From Aureispira sp045105775 (lineage in GTDB: Bacteria > Bacteroidota > Bacteroidia > Chitinophagales > Saprospiraceae): DNA of 23,093 bases. Under the pieces are notes generated by a model. That model was not told the origin of the DNA. It worked only from the letters and a program-made list of their open reading frames with translations, and did not search any database. Shown here one piece after another: positions 1-8,151 of the stretch. The translations under genes and the position numbers were made by a program. The first letter of the stretch is position 1. The number at the start of each line of letters is the position of its first letter. The stretch lies in contig JBGCDW010000080.1 of the NCBI GenBank assembly GCA_045105775.1, positions 1 through 23,093 of the forward strand, written 5' to 3'.

Positions 1-446
1 GCAATTTCAAAGTGAATGTCATCGCCTACTTTTTTGGTAATTCCATACAAACCCAGATTGCCAACCTCAAAGTAATCGTAAAAGCCACCATCTAGCAAGA
101 TCCTATCCAAATAAATGCCATTGTTCTCATCCATTATAAAATGATTGTTGGGCATAGAATCTGTTCTATACAGGGTATAATCTTTAATGATTTCTTGACC
201 TTTATAAATAGCTTTAGAATACCAACGCCAGCGATTGGCCGTATCTGTCGGACTAATAATAAGGGTCATAGGCAACGTCATGGTTTGGCCTTGAATCGCA
301 TTGACGAGGGCTAAATCACCTTGATAATGTCCAATCCAATCATCAGGAAAAACCGCTTTTTCTTCCGTAGCAGTAGTTTGGTCTAAGGGTTTGCAGGCGG
401 TATAGACCAACAAAAAAAGTGTGAAAATGAAAAATAGTATTCTCAT
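1..446 (-). CDS. Putative lipoprotein, C-terminus outside window
   Basis: Reading leftward from an ATG at 446, the frame stays open for 148 codons to the window edge, so only the N-terminal part is visible. It begins with a hydrophobic signal peptide ending in YTAC (Cys18), a loose lipobox, so a lipid-anchored envelope protein is likely. The mature part contains alternating polar and aromatic residues (DWIGHYQGDL near residues 36-45, later several Gly/Tyr/Phe-rich stretches) that suggest a small beta-rich domain of the kind that measures about 150-180 residues. I do not recognise the family. It is divergent from the lipoprotein gene at 649, and a TAnnTTTG-like box lies about 60 bp upstream of its start. 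Confidence 0.7.
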   Translation of the reverse strand, partial: MRILFFIFTLFLLVYTACKPLDQTTATEEKAVFPDDWIGHYQGDLALVNAIQGQTMTLPMTLIISPTDTANRWRWYSKAIYKGQEIIKDYTLYRTDSMPNNHFIMDENNGIYLDRILLDGGFYDYFEVGNLGLYGITKKVGDDIHFEI

Positions 447-511
447 ACAAAGTAGAATTGGTTTAAAAATGTCTTGGAATAAGTGATGATAAGACAAATG
501 AAACAGTGGTG

Positions 512-519
512 CAAAGATA
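512..519 (-). promoter_or_regulatory. Possible -7 box for the leftward lipoprotein gene
   Basis: The minus strand reads TATCTTTG, a match to the Bacteroidota -7 consensus TAnnTTTG, 66 bp before the ATG at 446. No TTG is found 17-21 nt further upstream, so only half of the promoter is supported. Confidence 0.35.
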
Positions 520-648
520 AACAAAGAATAAAGTTTTCATTTTTAAGACTAACCTTTATGACAAAGCGTTTGTTAAGATAGAAGTCCTATTTTTTTATTA
601 ACTTTTGCTCTACAAAAGAAATTTATCTCCTACAAAATTATTCAAACC

Positions 649-1182
649 ATGCTTGCTGCCACTATTGCCCGTTTTAACCTACTATTGATTGCTGCTTTTT
701 TCTTGTTGCTTGGTGCTTGTGGGGGCAGCAACGAGGATCGTCCTTGTATTGGAGGAGAGCCTACGGCTATTTTTGAGGGCATTGACGCTTTTGAGGGACA
801 TTCTTTTGAGCAGAAAGGGCAGGAGAGTGTTGAAAAGATAGAAGTGCCCACTATGAATATGAGTATAGAGTTGTATCAATCGGGCTGTGATCGTATCGAG
901 CAAGAATTTAGAATATTATTGCACGAAGCGTATGAATTGAACACCCCAGCAACCGTCTGTGCCTTGCATTTTTCCAATATCTTGACGATGTTATCCGAGA
1001 AAGATGTTCAAAAACTAGGAGCTTTGCAGCAATGGGCGGCAGCCGTTCGAGCGGATGCCGAGCGCGTAAAGTACAACGAAAAAATCCAGTTGAGCAATTC
1101 CAGTATCTATGTACAAATTGATAAGACCCATCAAACCGATTCGGCTATTTTGACGGTTGTTTTTTCTCAATCCTCTGAGTAA
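649..1182 (+). CDS. Small putative lipoprotein of unknown function
   Basis: This 177-residue protein starts with a strong signal peptide and a good lipobox, LGAC with Cys24, followed by GGSNEDRPC. Export and lipid anchoring are therefore likely. The mature region is acidic and mostly helical, with a central region rich in Glu/Leu and few recognisable motifs; it ends in a short beta-like segment. I do not recognise a family and assign no function. Its last 16 bp overlap tail-to-tail with the end of the thioesterase gene on the other strand, so the two transcripts are convergent. ATG at 649 is the natural start because the signal peptide begins there. Confidence 0.72.
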   Translation: MLAATIARFNLLLIAAFFLLLGACGGSNEDRPCIGGEPTAIFEGIDAFEGHSFEQKGQESVEKIEVPTMNMSIELYQSGCDRIEQEFRILLHEAYELNTPATVCALHFSNILTMLSEKDVQKLGALQQWAAAVRADAERVKYNEKIQLSNSSIYVQIDKTHQTDSAILTVVFSQSSE

Positions 1183-1646
1183 GGCGTAATCCCCAAAAAT
1201 GGACTGGGTTCTTTTAGTTCTTCTTTCATTCGGATAAAATTATAAACGCCCTTGCCTTCTGCCAATAAATTTTCTTCCTGTTCGTCCCATACATACATTT
1301 TGGTAACCAAAATTCGTCTTCCCAAACGCACAATTTTGCCTTCTACAATAATAGGGGCCGCCTCTGCACCCTTGAGATAATCTACCCTCATATCAATGGT
1401 CGCCATCTTATCTTGGGGTGAACTGAAGTAAGCCGCTCCAGTCAAGCCACCTACCGAATCCATCATGGTAGCCAAAATGCCTCCATGCCAACGGCGGCGT
1501 ACAATATCACCTAATACGATTTCTTGAAAAGGCACCCGTACCTTAGCATAGCCTTCTTTTATTTCTAATAATTGAACCCCCAAAAATTTGTGAATAGGAA
1601 TTTGTTCCTCTACAATATTCTTGATAACCTTAATATCAATGCTCAT
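1167..1646 (-). CDS. Hotdog-fold thioesterase, PaaI-like
   Basis: The 159-residue product is the usual length for single-domain hotdog thioesterases, which hydrolyse acyl-CoA or aryl-CoA thioesters in the cytoplasm. The diagnostic motif is WHGGILATMMDSVGG (residues 53-67): the HGG turn and Asp63 on the central helix match the PaaI branch of the 4HBT superfamily. The following strands (DMRVDYLKG, near residues 86-94, then IIVEGKIVRLGRR) also fit the fold. The substrate cannot be read from the sequence. It starts 19 nt after the stop of the RNA methyltransferase gene on the same strand, so the two are probably cotranscribed, although no functional link is obvious. Confidence 0.88.
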   Translation of the reverse strand: MSIDIKVIKNIVEEQIPIHKFLGVQLLEIKEGYAKVRVPFQEIVLGDIVRRRWHGGILATMMDSVGGLTGAAYFSSPQDKMATIDMRVDYLKGAEAAPIIVEGKIVRLGRRILVTKMYVWDEQEENLLAEGKGVYNFIRMKEELKEPSPFLGITPYSED

Positions 1647-1665
1647 GATCCATTAATTCTAGTGC

Positions 1666-2229
1666 TTATTGAAATAACTCTGGGCGTAAACGTTGTACGA
1701 CTGTCCATAAAACCATTCCAATAGTAACAGAAACATTAAACGAGTGTTTGGTGCCAAATTGGGGAATTTCTAAACAATAATCAGCAATATCTATTACAGC
1801 TTGGCTCACCCCTTGTACTTCATTACCAAACACAATAGCAATCGGTTCGTTGACTTGTACAGAGACTTTTTGCAGGGGCGTACTATCCGTGGCTTGTTCT
1901 ACGGCGGCAATGGTAAATCCCTGTTGGCGATAGTATTCCACGGCTTCTAGGGTGGTTTTAAAATGTTGCCAATCGACCGATTTGGTGGCTCCAATGGCTG
2001 TTTTGAGAATCTCGCGATGGGGAGGCGTGGCCGTAATGCCACAAAGTGCCAACTCCTGCACCAAAAAAGCATCGCTGCTTCTAAAGGCTGCTCCTACATT
2101 GAGTGCCGAGCGTACATTGTCTAATATCACCACCAAAGGCGTTTTGGGGCTTGCCTTAAATTCCTCTACAGAAAGGCGTTCTAATTCTAATAAAGATAAC
2201 TTTTTCAAGCGATAGATGTTTAAAATCAC
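1666..2229 (-). CDS. SpoU/TrmH-family RNA 2'-O-methyltransferase
   Basis: This 187-residue protein carries all three SPOUT/SpoU motifs: NVRSALNVGAAFR (38-50, with the catalytic Arg), IVFGNEVQGVS (132-142), and IPQFGTKHSFNVSVTIG (155-171), which form the knotted SAM-binding site. It should transfer a methyl group to a ribose 2'-OH in tRNA or rRNA. The length suggests a compact TrmH/TrmL-like enzyme without an added RNA-binding domain; the target nucleotide cannot be assigned. The start at 2229 is GTG and there is no early in-frame ATG. A TTG at 2208 (before KKLSLLELERL) is an alternative, and it would suit the nearby -7-like box better. Confidence 0.9.
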   Translation of the reverse strand: MILNIYRLKKLSLLELERLSVEEFKASPKTPLVVILDNVRSALNVGAAFRSSDAFLVQELALCGITATPPHREILKTAIGATKSVDWQHFKTTLEAVEYYRQQGFTIAAVEQATDSTPLQKVSVQVNEPIAIVFGNEVQGVSQAVIDIADYCLEIPQFGTKHSFNVSVTIGMVLWTVVQRLRPELFQ

Positions 2230-2237
2230 AAAGTTCC

Positions 2238-2245
2238 CAAAAGTA
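2238..2245 (-). promoter_or_regulatory. Possible -7 box for the methyltransferase-thioesterase unit
   Basis: The minus strand reads TACTTTTG (TAnnTTTG) just upstream of the GTG at 2229. If used, transcription would begin near 2231, giving an almost leaderless GTG start or a short leader before the TTG at 2208. No TTG -33 element is seen. Confidence 0.3.
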
Positions 2246-2279
2246 CAAACTATCTTTGACGGTTGGAATGAAGTTGTTT

Positions 2280-2440
2280 AAAAATTCGAGGTAGAACAGA
2301 GCTTGCGACCTCATGAGCTTACAGCGAACTAATGATAAATAAGTGCTTGGAAGTCAAGACAAAGCTCGGTTTTGGTTTCGTAGCTGGAAGCTACGGGATC
2401 AAAAGTAGCTGAAGTATTTGGCTTTCAATGAATTGTTTAT
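2280..2440. repeat. Intergenic repeat-like segment with hairpins
   Basis: This gene-free stretch resembles the other intergenic repeats of the window in wording: it contains GAGCTTGCGA, as at 22228-22237, and several short inverted repeats. The clearest is CGTAGC-TGGAA-GCTACG at 2379-2395. GAGGT and ACCTC flank another loop near 2288-2313. No reading frame is supported here. Confidence 0.45.
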
Positions 2441-2485
2441 CAACTATTTGGGTGTTTTGAAACAATTTCAATAAAAGATAAAAAA

Positions 2486-3589
2486 ATGGAATGGACAAAG
2501 CAGGAATTAGAGCGTTACAGTAGACATTTGCGTTTGGATCAGGTGGGTGAGCAAGGGCAAGCACGGCTCAAAGCAGCCAAGGTATTGGTTATTGGTGTAG
2601 GTGGATTGGGCTGTCCAATTTTGCAATACTTGGCAGCAGCAGGTATCGGAACACTTGGAATCGTGGATGGTGATGTGGTTGATTTGAGCAATTTGCAACG
2701 ACAAATTTTATACACTACACATGAAATTGGAATGCTCAAGGTAGAGGCCGCAAAAACACGCTTAGAGGCCATCAATCCCTTGCTAAATATATACACTTAT
2801 CCTTATGAGTTGACCAAGAATAATGCTTTGAAATTGTTTGAACAATACGATATTGTGGTCGATGGGAGTGATAATTTTGCGACACGTTATTTGGTCAATG
2901 ATGCGGCAGTTATTACAGAAAAGCCCTTGGTGTATGGCTCTATTTTTAAGTTTGAAGGGCAGGTGGCTGTTTTTAATTATCAAAATGGTCCTAGTTATAG
3001 ATGCCTTTTTCCGACTCCTCCACCTGTTGGGCAGGTGCCCAATTGCTCAGAAATTGGGGTATTGGGGGTGCTGCCCGGTATTATTGGTAGTATGCAAGCC
3101 AATGAAGTACTCAAGATTATATTGGGTATAGGAGACTTATTATCAGGTAAACTAATGATTTTTAATACCTTGGATTGTCAAAGCATGGTATTGGATATTA
3201 CGCCCAATCCAGCCATTATTGCCGCCACCAAAGCCAAAGAATCCACCTTTCAGGAGCAAGATTATGCTGCTTTTTGTGGATTGCCCTCCTCAACAGTCAA
3301 CGAATTATCGGCCGAAGCCTTGGCGCGAAATTTATCCAACTACGTTATCGTAGATGTTCGAGAATTGTGGGAACAGCCTCGGCACGAAGCCCTAGAAGGC
3401 ATAGAAATTCCCTTGCCACGCCTATTGATGCACGCCTCCAAAATTCCTACAGATCGCCCTGTAGCTATTATTTGTGCCAAAGGAATCAGAAGCAAGATTG
3501 CCATAGAGCAATTGCAAGAAAAATTGGGTTATACCAATTTGTACAACCTTACAGGAGGCATCAAGGCTTGGGATAAGCTGGTTAAGTAA
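2486..3589 (+). CDS. ThiF/MoeB-type adenylyltransferase fused to rhodanese
   Basis: This 367-residue cytoplasmic enzyme has two domains. Residues 8-235 are an E1-like/ThiF adenylyltransferase: the ATP loop GVGGLG (37-42), Asp61 in IVDGD, QRQ at 71-73, Lys85, DGSDN (126-130) and the conserved PNCSEIGVLG with Cys187 are present. Residues about 273-365 are a rhodanese domain with DVRE (290-293) and the active loop CAKGIRS (Cys330), ready to carry a persulfide. Such fusions activate the C-terminal glycine of ubiquitin-like sulfur carriers (MoaD, ThiS) and load them with sulfur for molybdopterin, thiamine or tRNA thiolation. No carrier gene is adjacent, so the pathway is open. The usual zinc CxxC pairs of MoeB are not intact: YRC173 has Ser in place of the first Cys and no second pair is seen. 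Confidence 0.92.
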   Translation: MEWTKQELERYSRHLRLDQVGEQGQARLKAAKVLVIGVGGLGCPILQYLAAAGIGTLGIVDGDVVDLSNLQRQILYTTHEIGMLKVEAAKTRLEAINPLLNIYTYPYELTKNNALKLFEQYDIVVDGSDNFATRYLVNDAAVITEKPLVYGSIFKFEGQVAVFNYQNGPSYRCLFPTPPPVGQVPNCSEIGVLGVLPGIIGSMQANEVLKIILGIGDLLSGKLMIFNTLDCQSMVLDITPNPAIIAATKAKESTFQEQDYAAFCGLPSSTVNELSAEALARNLSNYVIVDVRELWEQPRHEALEGIEIPLPRLLMHASKIPTDRPVAIICAKGIRSKIAIEQLQEKLGYTNLYNLTGGIKAWDKLVK

Positions 3590-3677
3590 GAATCGTTTTT
3601 TTACTTGTTTTTAGCTCTTTTTTACTCCGTTAATATTTCATGGTGTTTGTTGAGGTGAATTTGTTAAACCACTTCCG

Positions 3678-4457
3678 TTACTTAGCACGTACATAAATCA
3701 ACTTAGAACGCCTTTTGCCTGTTTCGCGCGGTTCTATTTCTATGCCATTGATTTTTCGCATGAGTGGAGTGAGTTTTTCAAAGCCATAATTTCGGGCATC
3801 AAAGGTCGGTTTTCTTTTTTGGAGCAAGGAGCCAACATCACCCAAAAACGCCCAGCCATCATCATCTGCTACATCTGAAATGGTTTGTTTTATCAAGCGC
3901 ACTAATTTGGCATTGATGGGTTCTACCGCAGGTGTTTTGTTCGTTTTGGGTTTATCTTTGTTCGCATCATCACTGGCATCATTGGGCTCCTCTTCGGACT
4001 CTTTCTGTTTCTTTAGAATTTCTACATAGATAAAACGATCACAAGCCACAATAAAAGGCTCTGGGGTTTTGCGTTCTCCTAACCCAATGACCAATTTGCC
4101 TGCTTCTCTTAGGCGAGTGGCTAGGCGCGTAAAGTCACTATCGCTTGAAACCAAGCAAAAGCTGTCTACTTTGCCCGAATAAAGAATATCCATGGCATCT
4201 ATAATCATGGCCGCATCGGTGGCGTTTTTGCCACGGGTATAGGCATATTGTTGTACTGGTGTAATGGCATTGGTCAAGAGCATTGCCTTCCATTTCTTGA
4301 GGTGAGGCTTGGTAAAATCTCCATATATACGTTTAATGGTAGGGTTGCCATATTTAGCAACCTCTTCCAGCATTTCTTTGACATAAGCAGATGGGACATT
4401 ATCCCCATCAATTAAAACTGCTAGACAACTGTCTGCATTTCTATCTTTTGAATTCAT
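3678..4457 (-). CDS. NYN-domain RNase-like protein with OST-HTH domain
   Basis: The 259-residue protein has an N-terminal NYN (PIN-like) nuclease domain: VLIDGDN with Asp17 and Asp19, KNATDAAMIIDAMD with Asp81, and VSSDSDF with Asp106 and Asp108, the acidic metal-binding set. A charged, disordered linker (about 150-180, rich in Glu, Asp and Lys) leads to a C-terminal winged-helix-like OST-HTH/LOTUS domain (about 183-245, containing GWAFLGDVGSLL and YGFEKLTPLM). This arrangement, known from LabA/DUF88 and Limkain-type proteins, predicts metal-dependent RNA cleavage with an RNA-binding tail. The biological target is unknown. It converges on the ThiF-rhodanese gene and is preceded by about 350 bp without a gene. 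Confidence 0.88.
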   Translation of the reverse strand: MNSKDRNADSCLAVLIDGDNVPSAYVKEMLEEVAKYGNPTIKRIYGDFTKPHLKKWKAMLLTNAITPVQQYAYTRGKNATDAAMIIDAMDILYSGKVDSFCLVSSDSDFTRLATRLREAGKLVIGLGERKTPEPFIVACDRFIYVEILKKQKESEEEPNDASDDANKDKPKTNKTPAVEPINAKLVRLIKQTISDVADDDGWAFLGDVGSLLQKRKPTFDARNYGFEKLTPLMRKINGIEIEPRETGKRRSKLIYVRAK

Positions 4458-4753
4458 AATAGTAATTAGGTGTTTCTATTTATACTATATTTTACGAAAA
4501 AATTGTACCTGATTGCTTATTAAGCAGCATAAATAGGAAGTAAAGAAGGTACATTCAACTGAACAGACTTTGGCAAGTCTTGGTATATACAATCAATTGA
4601 ATAGGGGGAGTGGTGACACTCTTAGGTACAAAAAAAAGAAACCAGCATTTGTATGATTGATAAAACTGGTTCAATAATAATATCCAAACAATGGAATAGG
4701 TCAAATTGTTCCACAGGGCGAATTTTTCTGTTAAGAACAAAGCATATAAAAAC
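4458..4753. other. Gene-free interval upstream of the NYN gene
   Basis: No supported gene lies here. Visible structure is limited to a small hairpin, AGACTT-TGGC-AAGTCT at 4565-4580, and a looser pair AACCAG/CTGGTT near 4640-4672. No TAnnTTTG box was found that could serve the NYN gene; its promoter is not identified. The interval ends at the asnS terminator. Confidence 0.5.
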
Positions 4754-4789
4754 AAAATACACCTTCTCTATACTGAAAAGGTGTATTTT
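4754..4789 (-). terminator. Rho-independent terminator of asnS
   Basis: Twelve-base perfect arms (AAAATACACCTT at 4754-4765 and its complement at 4778-4789) enclose a 12-nt loop. Read on the minus strand, the stem is followed by a T-rich run. It lies 21 bp beyond the asnS stop codon. The plus-strand side also ends in T residues, so it may act in both directions. Confidence 0.85.
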
Positions 4790-4809
4790 TTCTTAGAATA
4801 AATGTACTC

Positions 4810-6342
4810 TTAAGGCTTGATGTGCCCATAACGACGCGGGAAAGGAATGGTTTCGCGGACGTGGTGCAAATCACAAGACCAACGTACCAAGCGTTCCAAA
4901 CCAAGACCAAAGCCTGCGTGTGGTACCGAGCCAAAACGACGCAAATCCAAGTACCATTCAAAATCTGCTTGATCTAGCTCATGTTCTTCGATTTTACGCA
5001 AAAGAATATCTATATCTGTTTCCCTTTCAGAACCTCCAATGATTTCTCCAAATCCGTCTGGAGCCAATAAATCCACTCCTTTTACAAATTCTGGTTGGCC
5101 ATCTACTTCTTTCATATAGAAAGCCTTGATTTTGCTAGGCCAGTTGTAAACCATTACAGGCGTAGAGAAAACACGGGTTAGTACCGTTTCGTCCGAACTT
5201 CCCAAATCTTCGCCATGTTGGAAATTTTTGGCCGATTCAATCCACTTAGGAATGTTGCGTAGTTGTTCTTCAGCAACCTTGATTTCGGCTTGTAATTTGG
5301 CAATCACATTTTGGCTGTGCTTGCGCGCGCCTTTTTTCATGCCTGCTTTAATGGCTTTTTCACGTTCGGCAATATCTTGTTGGTGGTTTTCGATCAATTG
5401 TTTGGCGGCAGCCAAGTCAGCTTCTTGTAGTGCAATAGCATTGTTGCCATTTACATCTTGTATGCCATTGAGAATTTTTACGGCATCGCTGTAAGCGACT
5501 TTAGGAAAAGTGCTATCCAATACCGCTTGTAGGGGAGCGGTGTCACGCTCTAGCATGTTAAATTCTGTTTGACAACGTTCTAATACGCGTCCAATCACAT
5601 GCTTGATAAAACGCTCTATCAATTCCATGTTATCTTCATTGGTGGCAAATGCTACTTCTGGCTCAATCATCCAAAACTCGGCCAAGTGGCGAGGGGTGTT
5701 TGATTTTTCGGAGCGGAACGTAGGGCCAAATGTATACACCTTGTTCATGGCCATAGCCATGGCTTCTGCATACAATTGCCCCGATTGAGACAAGTAAGCA
5801 GGTTGGCCAAAGAAGTCGGTTTCAAACAAGTCGGTAGTGCCTTCACAAGCAGAACCTGTCATCAGTGGTGCATCCATTTGTACAAAACCATCGTTTTGGA
5901 AAAATTCGTGAATGCCCATGATGAGTTGGTTACGCACACGATTGATGGCCCATTGGCGGCGGCGGCGCAACCATAGGTGGCGATGCTCTTCTAAGAAGTT
6001 GGGGCCATGTTCGGCATCCGTCTTAGTAATGGGAAAGTCTTTGGCGAGGTGATAAATTTCGAAGCTTTCTACTTGAAGCTCATACCCCCCAATACTATTT
6101 TCGCTGTGTAGCAATTTGCCTGTAAAAGCAACCGAACTTTCTAAGGTAAGTCGCTTGGATTCTTCAAACTGTTCTTCTCCTACATTGTCGAGAGAAACGA
6201 CACATTGGGCAAATCCAGTTCCATCTCTAAAATCATAAAAATGGTTGGTTTTGCCTTGGCGCAATTTATCAATCCATCCTTTGAGGGTGATGGTATCCCC
6301 ATCTTTATATGGTGCAAGATCTTGAATATATTGGTGCTGCAT
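4810..6342 (-). CDS. asnS: Asparaginyl-tRNA synthetase
   Basis: This class IIb aminoacyl-tRNA synthetase attaches asparagine to tRNA-Asn in the cytoplasm. The OB-fold anticodon-binding domain covers about residues 15-98 (VKGWIDK-like start, FYDFRDGTG). The catalytic domain follows: motif 1 region with MDAPLMTGSACEG (156-168), YLSQSGQLYAEA (183-194), motif 2 GPTFRSEKSNTPRHLAEFWM (206-225), and motif 3 GFGLGLERLVRW (477-488) near the C-terminus, ending in FPRRYGHI. SACEGTT and the motif 2 pattern favour AsnRS over AspRS. At 510 residues it is longer than the usual 430-470, because of a Lys/Glu/Ala-rich, coiled-coil-like insertion at about 296-372 within the catalytic domain. It has its own promoter and terminator. 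Confidence 0.97.
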   Translation of the reverse strand: MQHQYIQDLAPYKDGDTITLKGWIDKLRQGKTNHFYDFRDGTGFAQCVVSLDNVGEEQFEESKRLTLESSVAFTGKLLHSENSIGGYELQVESFEIYHLAKDFPITKTDAEHGPNFLEEHRHLWLRRRRQWAINRVRNQLIMGIHEFFQNDGFVQMDAPLMTGSACEGTTDLFETDFFGQPAYLSQSGQLYAEAMAMAMNKVYTFGPTFRSEKSNTPRHLAEFWMIEPEVAFATNEDNMELIERFIKHVIGRVLERCQTEFNMLERDTAPLQAVLDSTFPKVAYSDAVKILNGIQDVNGNNAIALQEADLAAAKQLIENHQQDIAEREKAIKAGMKKGARKHSQNVIAKLQAEIKVAEEQLRNIPKWIESAKNFQHGEDLGSSDETVLTRVFSTPVMVYNWPSKIKAFYMKEVDGQPEFVKGVDLLAPDGFGEIIGGSERETDIDILLRKIEEHELDQADFEWYLDLRRFGSVPHAGFGLGLERLVRWSCDLHHVRETIPFPRRYGHIKP

Positions 6343-6423
6343 ATTGTTGAATACAATGGTTTTTCAAATTGATTTATCCTAAAATGTTATAGGACAACCC
6401 AAGCATTAGAATAATAATTCCCA

Positions 6424-6451
6424 CAAAAATAAAATTTAAGTTCTATAGCAA
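6424..6451 (-). promoter_or_regulatory. asnS promoter
   Basis: On the minus strand TTG (6451-6449) is followed after exactly 17 nt by TATTTTTG (6431-6424), a full Bacteroidota -33/-7 pair. The predicted transcript begins near 6417 and has a leader of about 75 nt before the asnS ATG at 6342. Confidence 0.75.
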
Positions 6452-6563
6452 AACATTTCGCTTGATTAAATTTTTGAAAGTAGCGAAGTCTAAATTTTGA
6501 ATGAGCACAAAAGACAAGGCCATTTTAAATAAAATTCAAAGAGTATATTTTGATTGCTTGCGC

Positions 6564-7410
6564 TTATATATCCATTAGTTGGATAGCGCGAACGACTTCT
6601 TGAGGTGCTTCAAAGTTTAGGCAATGCCCTTTTTCCTTTACATCAATTCTAGTGGCATTAGGAATTTGTTTTACAATATTAGTTGTATGGAACATAGGAG
6701 TTGTTGCATCTTTTTCTCCAATCAAAACGGCACAAGGGATGTTAATTTTGTGCAATTGGCTGTAATAATTCTCATTAACAAAAGCTTTTAAAATGGGTAT
6801 AAGGTTAACGTGATTTTGTTGTGCAATAACTTCGGGGAGAACACGTACAATTTCTGAATCGGGATCCATTCCTAAAAGAGATTTGGCAAATTGATTTTTC
6901 ACCGTTTTCCAACGCATGAGTTTGGATAAAATCCCTAATCGTGTTAGAGGAATCTGTAGGCGGTTTTGAAAGTTTTTTCTGTTAATATCTCCTGCAAAAG
7001 TAGCTACTAGTACACAACTCTTTACTTTTTGGTGGTAAAATGCTGGATGCTCAATAAGAAATTTCATACTCAAGAAACCACCCATAGAATGCCCTACAAG
7101 AATACATTTTTCTAAATTAAAATGCTCAATTAGATGCTTGTAATCGGATAGCAGAGGAGCTAATACCTTTCTTGCCAATCGTTGATTTTCCATGTCCACG
7201 TTGGTCAAAAATAATAGTTTGGTAGTTTAATTTATTCAATGCTTTGATCACAATACTCCATGCAGTATGGTCATAACTGTAGCCATGCGCCAATAAAACA
7301 GTGGTTGCTCCTTGTCCTGATGTAATCGTGTGTATTTGAGTACCATCAGGCATTTCTACTAATTCTACTTTTCCCTCTACAGGTTGAGATAATTCAAATT
7401 TTTGATACAT
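6564..7410 (-). pseudogene. Alpha/beta hydrolase, interrupted by a frameshift
   Basis: Two overlapping frames together give one complete alpha/beta hydrolase of about 280 residues. The first part (7410 down to about 7160) holds the oxyanion strand VLLAHGYSYDHTAW and FDQRGHGKS; the second (about 7159 to 6564) holds the nucleophile elbow GHSMGG, the acid loop LIGEKDATTP and the catalytic His in KGHCLNF. The frame changes near 7156-7160, where GISSSA should run directly into SDYKHLI; one extra base or two missing bases explains it. All three catalytic residues survive, so the break is recent, a sequencing error, or tolerated. ATG at 7410 is preferred over the upstream TTG at 7440, which lies inside the promoter -7 box. 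The substrate is unknown. Confidence 0.85.
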
Positions 7411-7437
7411 GTTTAATTGATTTTTGATGAGGTAAAA

Positions 7438-7465
7438 CAAATATACATGTATTTTTCTTACCCAA
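7438..7465 (-). promoter_or_regulatory. Promoter of the alpha/beta hydrolase
   Basis: On the minus strand TTG (7465-7463) is followed after 17 nt by TATATTTG (7445-7438). The expected transcript start is near 7431, about 20 nt before the ATG at 7410. This placement rules out the TTG at 7440 as a start codon. Confidence 0.75.
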
Positions 7466-7504
7466 AACTTCTATTAGTAAATAAAAAAAGAATCGTATAG
7501 GGAC

Positions 7505-7537
7505 AAAAAAATACCTCACTTGCTAGAAGGGAGGTAT
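7505..7537 (-). terminator. Strong leftward terminator with no obvious gene
   Basis: The minus strand reads ATACCTCCCTT, loop CTAGC, AAGTGAGGTAT, then seven T. The 11-bp stem has a single mismatch. The nearest upstream annotated gene on this strand, the M43 protease, already has its own terminator about 560 bp earlier, so this one probably ends a different, short transcript. Confidence 0.75.
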
Positions 7538-7540
7538 AAG

Positions 7541-8090
7541 AAGAACAGTAATTTCGCTAAAAACATACTATCTAATATTTTGAAATTGCCTAAGTGGCAA
7601 TTGTTGTATTCTGCTGCAAAAGAAAGAGAATAAAACAAGAAATAAAAATTTTGTCAAAATTAGTTTTATCGCCTCTCAAATAGCCTTTTTTCTACTCTAT
7701 TGGGCATTTATTTATTGGGCATTTTATTGTTTGGAAGCTGTCTGAAAAAGCCATAGAATGACGGGTTATTTATTCCAAAAAACAAATGCTTACCAAATTG
7801 TCAAAAATCAAAAAAAGTTGAAAAAGGGACAAAAAAAACATTATTACTTGCTTATTTCTGTCCAATCTCTTTTTCCTTCTTTCAAAGACTAACCATAAGG
7901 CAAAAGCATTGCCAAACTGGTTAGAAAACTTATTTTAACAGAAATTTTATTCTACTGACTCAGAATAAAATTAGCTATCAATCTCTCTAAGCACAATATA
8001 AGAATATTAACGCAACAAAGTTGCATTAAGAGGTTTTTTTTTAGTTTTTTTGAAAATTACCCTTCATGTTTGTTATATGTATACAAAAGT
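7541..8090. other. Gene-free AT-rich interval, possible small RNA
   Basis: No ordinary gene is supported. On the minus strand there is a TAATTTTG -7-like box at 7662-7655, a hairpin AATTGCC-ACTTA-GGCAATT at 7602-7584 and the terminator at 7537-7505; together they could define an RNA of about 140 nt. A further AT-only hairpin with perfect 11-bp arms lies at 7943-7972 (AATTTTATTCT and its complement, 8-nt loop), and GCAAC-AAA-GTTGC near 8012-8024 precedes a T-run. A 16-codon hydrophobic frame (7566-7516, minus) ends inside the terminator stem. Confidence 0.4.
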
Positions 8091-8092
8091 AA

Positions 8093-8123
8093 AGACAGCT
8101 AAGAGATTGTTTCTTAGCTGCCT
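8093..8123 (-). terminator. Terminator of the M43 protease gene
   Basis: On the minus strand AGGCAGCTAAGA and TCTTAGCTGTCT pair over 12 positions with one G-U pair around a 7-nt loop, followed by TTACTTTT. It begins 28 bp beyond the stop codon at 8152. Confidence 0.75.
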
Positions 8124-8151
8124 TCTTTTGAGTTGATTTATTCAAAACAGT

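Noticed and set aside
2251..2258. TATCTTTG as a rightward promoter for the ThiF-rhodanese gene
   Set aside because: It lies over 220 bp upstream with no TTG at -33 and with repeat DNA in between, so the link is too weak to call.
4555..4961. Short minus-strand frames after asnS
   Set aside because: One overlaps the asnS terminator and the other overlaps the end of asnS; neither has recognisable features.
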